13,959 nucleotides of DNA, taken from contig JARYMD010000068.1 in assembly GCA_029907285.1 (NCBI GenBank), positions 1 to 13,959 on the forward strand, given 5' to 3'. Within the stretch, counting starts at the first letter, position 1; each line of letters begins with the position of its first letter. Of the stretch, positions 1-7,465 are shown piece by piece. The notes beneath the pieces were generated by a model that worked only from the letters and a program-made list of their open reading frames with translations, searched no databases and was not told the origin of the DNA. This DNA comes from Verrucomicrobiota bacterium (GTDB lineage Bacteria; Verrucomicrobiota; Verrucomicrobiia; Limisphaerales; J093). Made by a program: the position numbers and the translations under genes.

Positions 1-1115
1 GTGATCAGGTGAATCCCAAAATCAATCGCCAATCCAACCAATATCGGCAGGAACGTCACCGTTAGAATGTTAAGGTGCCCAATGGCCAGCGTTGTGAACC
101 CCACCGTGTATCCCAGTCCCACAACCAAACAGAGCGTCGCCTTCAAGGGCCGCCCGGTTTCCTGATACCCGTAGATGAACAACAACGCGCACAACACCAG
201 GGAAAGAATAGTCGCAATGGCGGTGTCGTGCTGCGATTGCGCCATTTCGTCAATCTCAAGCACCGGTTCACCCGTAATCCCCGCATTTATGCCCGGCACC
301 TCGGCCTGCGTCTCGTGAACCAGTTCTCTCATCCTTTCAACAGTAGCCGCATTGAGCTGCTCGTTCAGTGCGCGCGCCGTTACAAGGTACATTCTGTTGT
401 TTGCAAACGTTATGTACAAACTCTCTTCCGCTTCCTCGCCGCTGTCGAACATGGCGCTAACGCCCGGCGACGGCGGCGTGCCAGGCCGTGACAAGGCGTC
501 GGCGGCAAGGTCAATTATCCGGTTCAGCGCCGGCAACGACTGCACTAGCGCGTCTGTGTCAGCGTCGCCTCCGCCGGCAGCCGACCTGAACTGCCGATTG
601 ACCAGCCGAAACAATGAATTGAGATTGGTTACCTGTGAAAAGACCTCGAGCATCGGACGCGACTCCTGAATTCGTTGCGACATCTCGGTCAGCACGCTTG
701 CGTTGGTGATAAACAAAAGCGCCTTCGACCCCATCATCTTCAGGTCGCCCTTGTAGAAAACATCCGTGAAAATGTTCGTCTCCTTCTCCAGGCGCGCGCC
801 GAGTCTCTCCACAAACTGGCGGTTCTTCTCCGAATCTTCGCTCTCGGCCACGGCAACGATTTCGTCCTGCGCCGGGAATTCCTCCTTGTACCGAAGAAAG
901 TTTTGATGATGCCGCTGTTCGGAGCCGACAAGGTTGTTGCGATTGAAATCGAACTTGAGGTATTCAGCCGAGTACCAGACCGAAAGCGCAAACAGCAGGA
1001 CCTGCGGGTAAATAAACAACCCCGGTCGCCTGCAAATCGCCTCTGCAAGAAGGCTCAACAAACGGACCGTGAAAGAAACGGACCCGGTTTTCATGCGGGC
1101 ACAAGGCGATCGCAT
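1..1115 (-). CDS. RND/MMPL-family transporter, 5' part (cut at window edge)
   Basis: Open from the start codon to the left edge (371 codons seen), so the C-terminal part is missing. Layout: short cytoplasmic N-terminus, first membrane segment about residues 33-50, a large periplasmic domain about 51-298, then hydrophobic segments about 299-316 and 326-346 and a third from about 348. The third holds the family signature GLAIDFGIHL (361-370); the periplasmic domain ends with GITGEPVLEIDEM (279-291). This order is that of RND exporters such as the hopanoid-associated HpnN group, which move lipids or other hydrophobic compounds across the inner membrane using the proton gradient; the substrate here is unknown. 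I chose the ATG at 1115 because AGAGG lies 8 bases upstream; the in-frame ATG at 1094 has no such site. It begins 33 bases after the yebC stop on the same strand, so co-transcription is likely. No hopanoid genes are visible, so HpnN itself is not claimed. Confidence 0.88.
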   Translation of the reverse strand, partial: MRSPCARMKTGSVSFTVRLLSLLAEAICRRPGLFIYPQVLLFALSVWYSAEYLKFDFNRNNLVGSEQRHHQNFLRYKEEFPAQDEIVAVAESEDSEKNRQFVERLGARLEKETNIFTDVFYKGDLKMMGSKALLFITNASVLTEMSQRIQESRPMLEVFSQVTNLNSLFRLVNRQFRSAAGGGDADTDALVQSLPALNRIIDLAADALSRPGTPPSPGVSAMFDSGEEAEESLYITFANNRMYLVTARALNEQLNAATVERMRELVHETQAEVPGINAGITGEPVLEIDEMAQSQHDTAIATILSLVLCALLFIYGYQETGRPLKATLCLVVGLGYTVGFTTLAIGHLNILTVTFLPILVGLAIDFGIHLI

Positions 1116-1123
1116 GTGCAACG

Positions 1124-1128
1124 CCTCT
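1124..1128 (-). promoter_or_regulatory. Ribosome binding site of the MMPL transporter
   Basis: AGAGG on the minus strand, 8 bases before the ATG at 1115. It decides the start in favour of 1115 over the in-frame ATG at 1094, whose upstream bases show no purine-rich site. Confidence 0.5.
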
Positions 1129-1148
1129 GAATGCGGCGGGGTTGCATG

Positions 1149-1886
1149 TCAGGCCGTTTCCTCAGGAAGCTCGGCATTCGTGTGGACTTCCTTGACGTCA
1201 TCGTGTTCTTCGAGCGCTTCAACCAACGCATTGAGTGCCTGGACACTCGCAGGATCGGTGACAGGCACTGTTTGCACCGCCAAATAAGTGACCTCGGCGC
1301 TGGCAAACTTCAGACCTTTTGATTCCAACTGCTTGTGCACAGACTCAAAACTCGACGGGTCTGTAAGGATTTCATAATGCGTTGCCTCAGTACGCACGTC
1401 TTCGGCCCCGGCTTCCAGCGCCCATTCAAGCAGCTTGTCTTCATCCGCAGCATCGCGCGGCAAAAGCATCTGTCCCTGGCGTTTGAAAAGGCGGCTCACC
1501 GCCCCCGCTGTGGCCATTCGCCCACCGTGCTTGGTCAGCAAATTCCTTATTTCCGCCGTGGTCCGATTACGATTGTCCGTGGTTGCTTCGACGAGTATGG
1601 CAACGCTGTTGGGACCGAAGATTTCGTATGTGAGTTCTTCATATGCCTGGCCTCCGGCTTCGCCGGTGCCCTTCTTTATGGCGCGCTCGATGTTCTCAGA
1701 CGGCATGTTGGCGCTCCGGCACTTCAACAGCACCATCCTCAGGCGCGGGTTCAAATCCGGGTCCCCGCCGCCCGACCGCGCTGCGATCATCAATTCTCGG
1801 GCGAGTTTGGCAAAAATCCGAGCGCGTTTGGCGTCAATTGCGCCTTTGAAATGCTTCAGCTTTGCCCATTTGCTGTGTCCGGCCAT
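1149..1886 (-). CDS. yebC: YebC/TACO1-family translation or regulatory factor
   Basis: 245 residues, the usual family length. The N-terminus MAGHSKWAKLKH is the family hallmark (MAGHSKWANIKH in many bacteria) and fixes the start at 1886, although the frame stays open upstream. Further family blocks: DAKRARIFAKLARE, GGGDPDLNPRLR, NMPSENIERAIKKGTGE, then YEIFGPNSVAILVE and TTAEIRNLLTKHGGRM. The family was long annotated as a transcriptional regulator. Later work on bacterial YebC and mitochondrial TACO1 points to a cytoplasmic ribosome-associated factor that relieves stalling at proline-rich stretches. In this window the proline-rich tail of the isomerase at 10018-11385 would be such a substrate type, but no link is shown. 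No good Shine-Dalgarno site is visible; a strong hairpin lies about 30 bases before the start. The MMPL transporter follows 33 bases downstream. Confidence 0.95.
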   Translation of the reverse strand: MAGHSKWAKLKHFKGAIDAKRARIFAKLARELMIAARSGGGDPDLNPRLRMVLLKCRSANMPSENIERAIKKGTGEAGGQAYEELTYEIFGPNSVAILVEATTDNRNRTTAEIRNLLTKHGGRMATAGAVSRLFKRQGQMLLPRDAADEDKLLEWALEAGAEDVRTEATHYEILTDPSSFESVHKQLESKGLKFASAEVTYLAVQTVPVTDPASVQALNALVEALEEHDDVKEVHTNAELPEETA

Positions 1887-1915
1887 AAGCGTGTATGTGT
1901 GAACACTCTGGGTCC

Positions 1916-1932
1916 GGCGCCCTGCGGGCGCC
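1916..1932 (-). promoter_or_regulatory. GC-rich hairpin in the yebC leader
   Basis: Perfect 7-bp inverted repeat GGCGCCC/GGGCGCC around a 3-base loop, 29 bases before the yebC ATG on the minus strand. No T-run follows on the minus strand, so it is not a standard terminator. It could shape translation of yebC or belong to the repeat-rich gap. Only the structure is seen; a role is inferred. Confidence 0.4.
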
Positions 1933-2025
1933 TGCGACGTCAGACGTCCGGTGCAAAATACACGACCGGACCCGCGAATTGAATACCAAAGATTGTTTTC
2001 GGTCGCCGTCTCGCCAATCACCCAG

Positions 2026-2048
2026 ACTATGAGCTTGGCACTTTATTT
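2026..2048 (+). repeat. Direct repeat, copy A
   Basis: Core GAGCTTGGCACTTTATTT at 2031-2048. It matches copy B at 2116-2138 in 21 of 23 positions, 90 bases away start to start. Confidence 0.7.
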
Positions 2049-2056
2049 CGCCCCAC

Positions 2057-2073
2057 CGCCTTGTGGGAGCGCG
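2057..2073 (+). repeat. GGGAGCGCG repeat, copy 1
   Basis: CGCCTTGTGGGAGCGCG, identical to 2250-2266. It is followed by GCCATTTTTGCCCGC, which resembles the sequence after the other copies. Confidence 0.7.
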
Positions 2074-2115
2074 GCCATTTTTGCCCGCCCCCGACGTGTG
2101 AACGTTCGCGAACAA

Positions 2116-2138
2116 ACTTTGAGCCTGGCACTTTATTT
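2116..2138 (+). repeat. Direct repeat, copy B
   Basis: Core GAGCCTGGCACTTTATTT at 2121-2138; 21 of 23 positions match copy A at 2026-2048. Confidence 0.7.
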
Positions 2139-2205
2139 GCCTGTGATGGTTCAGGCGCCGGATCTGCGTGATCGAAACTGGCGCAAGATCGGTGACCTGG
2201 TTGAT

Positions 2206-2229
2206 GCGGCCGAGGACGGCCGCGCTCCC
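2206..2229 (-). repeat. GGGAGCGCG repeat, inverted copy with hairpin
   Basis: On the minus strand GGGAGCGCG (2229-2221) leads directly into a perfect 7-bp hairpin CGGCCGC/GCGGCCG (2223-2206) with a 4-base loop. It has the same lead motif as the two plus-strand copies but the opposite orientation. Confidence 0.6.
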
Positions 2230-2249
2230 GGCGCCGTTGCTTTTTCCAG

Positions 2250-2266
2250 CGCCTTGTGGGAGCGCG
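2250..2266 (+). repeat. GGGAGCGCG repeat, copy 2
   Basis: CGCCTTGTGGGAGCGCG, a perfect match to 2057-2073. It is followed by ACGATTCTTACAGCG, a diverged version of the flank of copy 1. Confidence 0.7.
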
Positions 2267-2353
2267 ACGATTCTTACAGCGAGGCAATCCCGGGGATTAA
2301 GCCGGAATTGTTGTTCTTGCGTGTCTGACGGGTTGGCGCCTGGGATTCTCCGG

Positions 2354-3565
2354 CTAATTCTCCGCGCGATAATATTTTGCGGCGTCACTTGCCGGAATTA
2401 CCAGCGGACTGGCGCTGGGCAGAGCGATGTCCCGGTACGGTCCTTGTGGTGCGTCAGCGGCCTGGAGCCAGCCGGTAAATGTAATCTTAACCTTGTCGGG
2501 CGGAACCTGGTCGATGCGGAGTGTTGGGGTGGGGATTCCATCCGGCCCCCAGACCCGGATGTTTGACACGAGGACATACCGCGAATACTGATTGCCGTTC
2601 ATCCAGCACATTATGCAATTGATGCCGCTGTTAGGATCGACTTCACCGGGGCATCGTCGCATCCCGAACTCAGGCATCCAGATTGGGTCGCTGAACGCCG
2701 GATCGCCAATGTGCGGGTCTATCCATTCGGGATCACCGTCATGTTTGGCGGTCTGCCAGACTTCCTCTTCACCGTCTCTTTGAGCGAAGTTGTCGTAAGT
2801 GTTTGCGTAAGTCAAATCGCCGTCTATGCCGTTGGCGACGTACATGATGGTTTTCATGTGGAGCACCTTGCCGTCCTTGAATTCCGGGCCGTGATCAAAC
2901 CAACTTCCACCACCGCCGCAGAATCCTACTCCGTTATATCGGCAGTCCTGGTATTTTGAAAGGCGGACGCCGGTGCTCAATTCGTTGTACTTCCAATTTG
3001 GGTTGCCGATATCTCCGTCTGCGGTTCTGTTCGCATAATCAGCCAGCGTAAAACCAAAGTCATATCCGGGCAGGATATTATGGTAGGTGTTGGTTCTTGG
3101 ATCATAATCTGCTGGGATTTCGTTCGTGCAATGGAATTGCCAGTCCCAGGTGACCGTGATCGGGCCGGTCATTTGTTTTGGAAAATCGATCTTGAAGAAA
3201 TAAGTTTGCTTGTTTGTGCCGAAGTTGCCGTCCGAGGCGACCATCATTTGCCCGCCGCCGACCGCTGTGGCATTTGTCACAGTTGCGATGTAGAAGGGTT
3301 CTGTTTCGCCGTCGGGAATCCAGCTTTTGCCGTTGTTCAGCGGGCTGTAAGTTTCCGGTGAAGGTTCATTTGCAAGAACCCAGTCCCAATCGGCATTGGC
3401 ATTTTCCCACTTTGCACCGGTGGCCGGCTGCCCAATCAGCCATCCGTTCGTGTAGCCTTCCAAGGCCGAGAACTTGGTTTTGAAAAGAAGCTGTGCTTGT
3501 GTTTCCGAGGTGAGCAGCATCAGCGAAGCACACCCGAGAACCTTGAGGACTGTCGATGTTTTCAT
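2354..3565 (-). CDS. Secreted protein of unknown function with verrucomicrobial C-terminal module
   Basis: 403 residues. The start at 3565 gives a clear Sec signal peptide: MKTS, a hydrophobic core VLKVLGCASLMLLTS, and likely cleavage after ETQA or AQ near residue 25. The middle (about 26-345) is rich in W, Y, N, D and G, as in beta-sandwich or jelly-roll extracellular proteins. It has several cysteines (YQDC, GFCGGGG, RRCPGE, CIMCW) that could form disulphides, but no catalytic motif I can name. The last ~56 residues (348-403) match a short module common at the ends of exported verrucomicrobial proteins: a strand ending FTGWLQAADAPQGPYRDI, then SASPLVIP and a final AAKYYRAEN. It appears monocistronic, with 329 and 467 bases of gap on either side. 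GGA about 8 bases before the ATG may be the ribosome site. It may be carbohydrate-binding or a structural surface protein; function is not assigned. Confidence 0.85.
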   Translation of the reverse strand: MKTSTVLKVLGCASLMLLTSETQAQLLFKTKFSALEGYTNGWLIGQPATGAKWENANADWDWVLANEPSPETYSPLNNGKSWIPDGETEPFYIATVTNATAVGGGQMMVASDGNFGTNKQTYFFKIDFPKQMTGPITVTWDWQFHCTNEIPADYDPRTNTYHNILPGYDFGFTLADYANRTADGDIGNPNWKYNELSTGVRLSKYQDCRYNGVGFCGGGGSWFDHGPEFKDGKVLHMKTIMYVANGIDGDLTYANTYDNFAQRDGEEEVWQTAKHDGDPEWIDPHIGDPAFSDPIWMPEFGMRRCPGEVDPNSGINCIMCWMNGNQYSRYVLVSNIRVWGPDGIPTPTLRIDQVPPDKVKITFTGWLQAADAPQGPYRDIALPSASPLVIPASDAAKYYRAEN

Positions 3566-3894
3566 ACCTTTCCGATTACTTTTGTTGTCTCTCCTTCAGC
3601 GGTTTGTGATCCCGAATCGTTGGACCTGCAGAATTGATGTTTTGGGGCGGGGCTTCGCCGGCGGGGCGTCAGAGAAGGGCGGGCCGCAAAGCATGTCCTC
3701 TGTTGATCATCAAACGATTGCATGCACGGTCTCAGCAAAGGCATTCTGTGTCAAGCAGAAACCTCAGCACCGCCGTCAACACGTCAATGTGCCGGCCGGT
3801 CAAATCGTTGGCCCGGAAATCTAATTGGAATGAACGAATGAGTGAATTCGGGGGTGGTCGGTGAGATTTGCGGGTTGTTCGCAGTTGAATGCTT
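3566..3894. other. Intergenic gap, no gene seen
   Basis: 329 bases between two minus-strand genes. It must contain the promoter of the secreted-protein gene, but no clear -35/-10 pair was found. A small GGCG-gggctt-CGCC hairpin lies near 3646-3660. Open frames are short and have no recognisable product. Confidence 0.5.
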
Positions 3895-5715
3895 TTACCC
3901 GTGAATGACCAACTGAATGTTTTCCGGAAGGTTGCGGGCGACCTGCTGGACGACGTTGCCTCTTAGAAGCTGGACAAGCCGGTGCCGCTGTGGTGTGCCC
4001 AGCATCAGAATGTCCACCCCAAAAGTGGCTGCAAGATCGAGGATGGTTGTGGCCGGATCGTCACTGACAGCATAGACAGGCACAACCGGCACCTGATGCT
4101 GTTCGCCGAGACGTATGGCAGTGCTCATGATCTCGGCTGCCTGGGGGTCATGTTGCCACCGTGGCGGGCTGGACTGGCTCGGCGTTGCCGGCATTGTCAC
4201 TGACAGTTCTTTCACATACAGAACGTAGAGGGTGCCCTGCCGCAATCTCGCCTCCTCGAGCGCGAATCTGAGCACGGGTGTCACGCCGCGAGCAGCGACC
4301 ATTATTGTTTGGCCGGGGCCGAGCTGCAGGTCAAAAGCCGGCGCCGATTCCGGCGCGACGCGCGCTGCAATTTCTTCGCTGACCGTGACGGTGCGCAGGC
4401 CTGCACGGCGTTGTGCATAGCTTCTCAGCCCAAGGCCTGTCCCGAGGACACATACCGCGAAGAACAACGCGTCGTGGTTCAACCGCGCTATCGTCAACTC
4501 GACAGCAGACAACACCAAAAAGGTGATGCTCATGATTATTCGGTTGAACCATGACATGTTGAGCTGGAGGTTGAACGAGCACGAACCGAGGTTGACGGCG
4601 ATTGCACCAACGACGCCTATGGCATAAAGCCTTGCAAGGGATTCCATGTCGGCGCCGGTCACTGCCACTGTGAGTATTGGCAAGCCAGTCGCCAGAATCA
4701 GCGGCCACCATGGCACTCCGTAAGGATTCAACCGTGTAAACGACCGGGGCATTTCGCCGTCCCGGCCCAGCAAGTAAATCAAGCCGATCAAAGCCGCGAT
4801 CGCAGTGTTCACCGCACTAAGGAGCAACAAGGCCACGACTATTCCAACGAAAACTCCAATGATGCGGCCGACGAAAGGGCTGCCAAATGTCAACAATGCG
4901 TATTGCTCGGCAATAAACCGCATCATGTAATCGCGATGAACCTGCGGGTCAGGAGAGTATCCCTGCGGCAGGGAAAGCATTGCCCAGCCAAGCAGCACCG
5001 TTCCCAGCACAACCTCGGCGGCAACGGGCAGAATTGCTTTGCGAGAGGTTTTTGCAACGCTTGGGCGGTCGATCGTGCTGCCCGGGTCCAGCTTCATCAC
5101 GCCAGTGAGGTTTGCAATGGCCTCAACGCCGCTCAAAGCCAGAATAACCGCAACGAAATTCTTCCAGTTCACAATGAAATCGCGGGGCGGGGGCTGCAAA
5201 CGCTCGGTGGTCAGGTGCGGGATGCTCATTGCGATGATGAGCAACACGGCACCGACTGTGGGCACTGCCAGCCACATGGCCACACTGCCGGAATGTTTGG
5301 GCCCGAAACCGTTGATGATGCCGATGAACAGAATCAGAGTCATTGTAGCCGCCGCAAGCTGCCGCTCCGGGATGCCAATGTAATGCATCGCACTGTTGCA
5401 GCTCAGCGCCGCCGTCACAATGAAGTTCGCCACCAACAGCAACGCGCCGATTGCCGCAAGAGTCCGGCTTTGGCTGCGGGCCGCCGAGTAAACACCGCCC
5501 CCGTCGGGGAACAGCTTGCATACGATTGTGTAATTGTACCCAACAAGGGCCGTGAGTGCGCAAACGGCGATGATAATGGGCAGCGATGCAAAGCCGGCAT
5601 AGAAAAAGGCCAGCCCGATAACGTAAGCCTTGCTCGTTCCCCAATCCCCATAAAGCAACGCTGCAGCCCGTTTCCAATCGACATTGCGCGGGCGATGCAC
5701 GTTGTGGATGTCCAT
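3895..5715 (-). CDS. APC-superfamily amino-acid/polyamine permease with C-terminal universal stress domain
   Basis: 606 residues. Residues about 18-430 are an APC-type inner-membrane permease with roughly 11-12 hydrophobic segments (e.g. 31-60, 86-106, 121-136, 145-164, 186-205, 229-249, 282-318, 337-354, 361-378, 391-410, 416-430). The N-terminus carries LLYGDWGTSKAYVIG and the loop FPDGGGVYSAAR, typical of this superfamily. Such proteins move amino acids or related amines by proton or sodium symport or exchange. Residues about 469-606 form a cytoplasmic UspA-like domain (strand QTIMVAARG; helix LRFALEEARL; strand TLYVLYVKE; end GVDILMLGTPQRHRLVQLLRGNVVQQVAR). Its ATP-site loop differs from the usual G-2x-G-9x-G(S/T), so nucleotide binding is uncertain. 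The fusion suggests transport tuned by a ligand or energy state. No Shine-Dalgarno site is seen before the ATG. It lies 155 bases downstream of the antiporter gene on the same strand. The substrate cannot be told. Confidence 0.88.
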   Translation of the reverse strand: MDIHNVHRPRNVDWKRAAALLYGDWGTSKAYVIGLAFFYAGFASLPIIIAVCALTALVGYNYTIVCKLFPDGGGVYSAARSQSRTLAAIGALLLVANFIVTAALSCNSAMHYIGIPERQLAAATMTLILFIGIINGFGPKHSGSVAMWLAVPTVGAVLLIIAMSIPHLTTERLQPPPRDFIVNWKNFVAVILALSGVEAIANLTGVMKLDPGSTIDRPSVAKTSRKAILPVAAEVVLGTVLLGWAMLSLPQGYSPDPQVHRDYMMRFIAEQYALLTFGSPFVGRIIGVFVGIVVALLLLSAVNTAIAALIGLIYLLGRDGEMPRSFTRLNPYGVPWWPLILATGLPILTVAVTGADMESLARLYAIGVVGAIAVNLGSCSFNLQLNMSWFNRIIMSITFLVLSAVELTIARLNHDALFFAVCVLGTGLGLRSYAQRRAGLRTVTVSEEIAARVAPESAPAFDLQLGPGQTIMVAARGVTPVLRFALEEARLRQGTLYVLYVKELSVTMPATPSQSSPPRWQHDPQAAEIMSTAIRLGEQHQVPVVPVYAVSDDPATTILDLAATFGVDILMLGTPQRHRLVQLLRGNVVQQVARNLPENIQLVIHG

Positions 5716-5870
5716 GTCTGTAAAAATGCGGTTGCGCTACACAATCAAGCGCCGGTTTCCAATGCAACTAACCATTCCGACCTTTGCCAAAAAAAGTCAT
5801 ATTCACCAATGCTGCTAAAAACCGGCCCCGAAGGTCAAACCGGAAAACGGTTGAAGTGTTCGGCGTTTCC

Positions 5871-7295
5871 TCATGTGAAAAAGAACACCAGCCATATCAA
5901 AGCAAGCATCGGAACCAACAGCGGAATGGCATACTTGAACACGTACCCAACAAACGTCGGAACATGCGCGCGTCCCTCCTCGGCAATGGCCTTGACCATG
6001 AAGTTCGGCCCGTTCCCGATATAAGTTCCCGCGCCGAAGAACACAGCGCCAACGCTCACTGCGACCACAGACAGGCTCCAGTTGGGATGCGACAGCAAAC
6101 AAGCCACACGAATCAACTCTGCAGATGCGCCGGCTGCGCCGGGGCCCAGCGAATCGCGCAACAACATCGCCGCTGCCTGCACGGTATCCGTGCCCGCCAG
6201 AGCACCAAAACCACCGGGCCCGGTCGAGTCCAACACGGCTCGCACTTGCGCAATCAGTTCGGGAGAGACGTACGCCCCGGCGGCCGTACTCAAGAACGTC
6301 AAATAGGTTGGCGCGTTGTCAAGCACACTCGATAGAAAACCTGTCAACCAGTACAATCGGCCCGGTGTAGGCGTGCCGAAATCAGCGGCGTGCAATTGCA
6401 GCCAGTCCAAAGCCGGTATCATCGTCGCGAATATGCCCATGAACAGGATTGCAACTTCCTTCAATGGATGGAAGTTGAACCGGTTCGCTGCGTGAACCCG
6501 GGGAGGAGTCACCACCCACGAAGCCACGGCAGCAGCAACCATGATCGCCTCCCGCAAGAAGGGCGGCCGTTTCAGAAAAACTGAACCAAGGATCGCAGCC
6601 AGCAAGACCAGGTTGCCCAGTCCCTCAATCCGCCAGCGGTCAGGCGGCTCGGCCAGCCGGTCGCGCACCTCGGCAGGGGCGCGCAGGTAGTTTTGCCGGT
6701 CAATCAAATAAAAAACCGCCAGCAAAAAACCAACGCCCACAGCCCACATCGGCCAGCAGTGCTTTGCGACCCACCAAAACGGCACGCCTTTCAAGTAGCC
6801 AAGGAACAGCGGCGGATCGCCTATCGGCGTAAGACAACCGCCGACGTTCGAGACTATGAAAATGAAAAACACCACATGGTGCGCCGTAAGACGGTATTTG
6901 TTCATTCGCAGCCACGGTCGAATCAAAAGCATCGAAGCCCCCGTCGTCCCAAGGAGGTTCGCCACCAGCGCACCGATCAGCAGAAACACCACGTTGGCCC
7001 GCGGCGTGCCTTCGCCCTTGACTGTCACATGAATTCCTCCAGCCACAACAAACAGTGACCCGATCAATGCGATGAAGCTGACGTACTCGTGTGCCACGTG
7101 CACAAGACGGCTTGGGGCTTTCAAACCGAACAAGTAGTAAGCAATCGTCACCATCCCAAGAGCAATTGCCACCTTGGGGTAGTGTTTGTTCCACCATACG
7201 GGGACGAGCAGCGGGGCCAGTGCTATCGACGCCAATAGCAAGCCAAACGGCGTTGCCATCCACGGGTTGGGCGAAATCACCAGCTCGGTGTGCAT
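5871..7295 (-). CDS. NhaD-like sodium:proton antiporter (CitMHS_2 / ion-transporter superfamily)
   Basis: 474 residues with about 11-12 hydrophobic segments, in the inner membrane. Motifs at the two half-sites fit the ion-transporter superfamily: GTTGAS (116-121), SNVGGCLTPIGDPPLFLG (149-166), SSVLDNAPTYLTF (322-334) and GAGTYIGNGPNFMVK near the end. The first-half SNVGG...GDP and second-half DNAPT blocks resemble those of NhaD and ArsB-type carriers. The closest group I recognise is the one described either as putative citrate transport (CitMHS_2) or as sodium:proton antiporter. Na+/H+ exchange for pH and salt balance is the most likely role; a carboxylate substrate cannot be excluded. The ATG at 7295 begins just before the first hydrophobic segment (16-33). 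It has a structured 169-base leader after the nucleoside hydrolase gene and the APC-USP permease 155 bases downstream. Confidence 0.87.
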   Translation of the reverse strand: MHTELVISPNPWMATPFGLLLASIALAPLLVPVWWNKHYPKVAIALGMVTIAYYLFGLKAPSRLVHVAHEYVSFIALIGSLFVVAGGIHVTVKGEGTPRANVVFLLIGALVANLLGTTGASMLLIRPWLRMNKYRLTAHHVVFFIFIVSNVGGCLTPIGDPPLFLGYLKGVPFWWVAKHCWPMWAVGVGFLLAVFYLIDRQNYLRAPAEVRDRLAEPPDRWRIEGLGNLVLLAAILGSVFLKRPPFLREAIMVAAAVASWVVTPPRVHAANRFNFHPLKEVAILFMGIFATMIPALDWLQLHAADFGTPTPGRLYWLTGFLSSVLDNAPTYLTFLSTAAGAYVSPELIAQVRAVLDSTGPGGFGALAGTDTVQAAAMLLRDSLGPGAAGASAELIRVACLLSHPNWSLSVVAVSVGAVFFGAGTYIGNGPNFMVKAIAEEGRAHVPTFVGYVFKYAIPLLVPMLALIWLVFFFT

Positions 7296-7334
7296 GAGCG
7301 ATTCGTCTCGAAGTTGGTCTTCAGCTCCTTGGCC

Positions 7335-7393
7335 GGGAATCTCACCGACTGGTCAGACCAAGACACCCAAAGCTTCATTCCAGTGAGATTTCC
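7335..7393 (-). promoter_or_regulatory. Inverted repeat in the antiporter leader
   Basis: GGGAATCTCAC (7335-7345) pairs with GTGAGATTTCC (7383-7393), 10 of 11 positions, around a 37-base loop that contains a second small hairpin TGGTC-a-GACCA (7350-7360). It lies 40 to 98 bases before the antiporter ATG on the minus strand. It could be an RNA structure in the leader or part of the neighbouring dispersed element at 7397-7465. Confidence 0.4.
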
Positions 7394-7396
7394 GGG

Positions 7397-7465
7397 GCCC
7401 GCATGTTTCATGGCCTTGTGAAAACGCCCACTTCGCACAGTATTCAGGCTAAGATACATGCGGGC
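7397..7465. repeat. Dispersed inverted-repeat element, 69-base copy
   Basis: Ends are GCCCGCATGT (7397-7406) and ACATGCGGGC (7456-7465), a perfect 10-bp inverted repeat. The same ends, with ATAT for ACAT, recur at 8643-8675 and in part at 13762-13876. It abuts the 3' end of the nucleoside hydrolase gene, whose stop codon shares the element's outermost base. Confidence 0.6.

Larger units (their letters stand above)
1887..2353. repeat. Repeat-rich intergenic region between yebC and the secreted-protein gene
   Basis: 467 bases without a convincing gene. It holds the 7-bp hairpin at 1916-1932, a 23-base direct repeat at 2026-2048 and 2116-2138 (two mismatches), a 17-base perfect repeat CGCCTTGTGGGAGCGCG at 2057-2073 and 2250-2266, and a third GGGAGCGCG copy on the minus strand at 2221-2229 leading into a GCGGCCG/CGGCCGC hairpin (2206-2223). 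Frames here stay open in several directions because of GC-rich repeats, but none resembles a known protein. Confidence 0.7.

Noticed and set aside
1834..2388. A 184-codon minus-strand frame through the repeat-rich gap
   Set aside because: It overlaps the yebC start in another frame and its similar peptide stretches come from the DNA repeats, so it is a repeat artefact.
5838..5852. AACCG/CGGTT hairpin after the antiporter stop as a terminator
   Set aside because: Only 5 bp, and followed on the minus strand by just three T residues, so too weak to call.
4903..6024. A 373-codon open frame on the plus strand
   Set aside because: It is antisense to the APC permease and the end of the antiporter gene, is rich in His, Arg, Asn and Cys in a way typical of antisense frames, and resembles no family.
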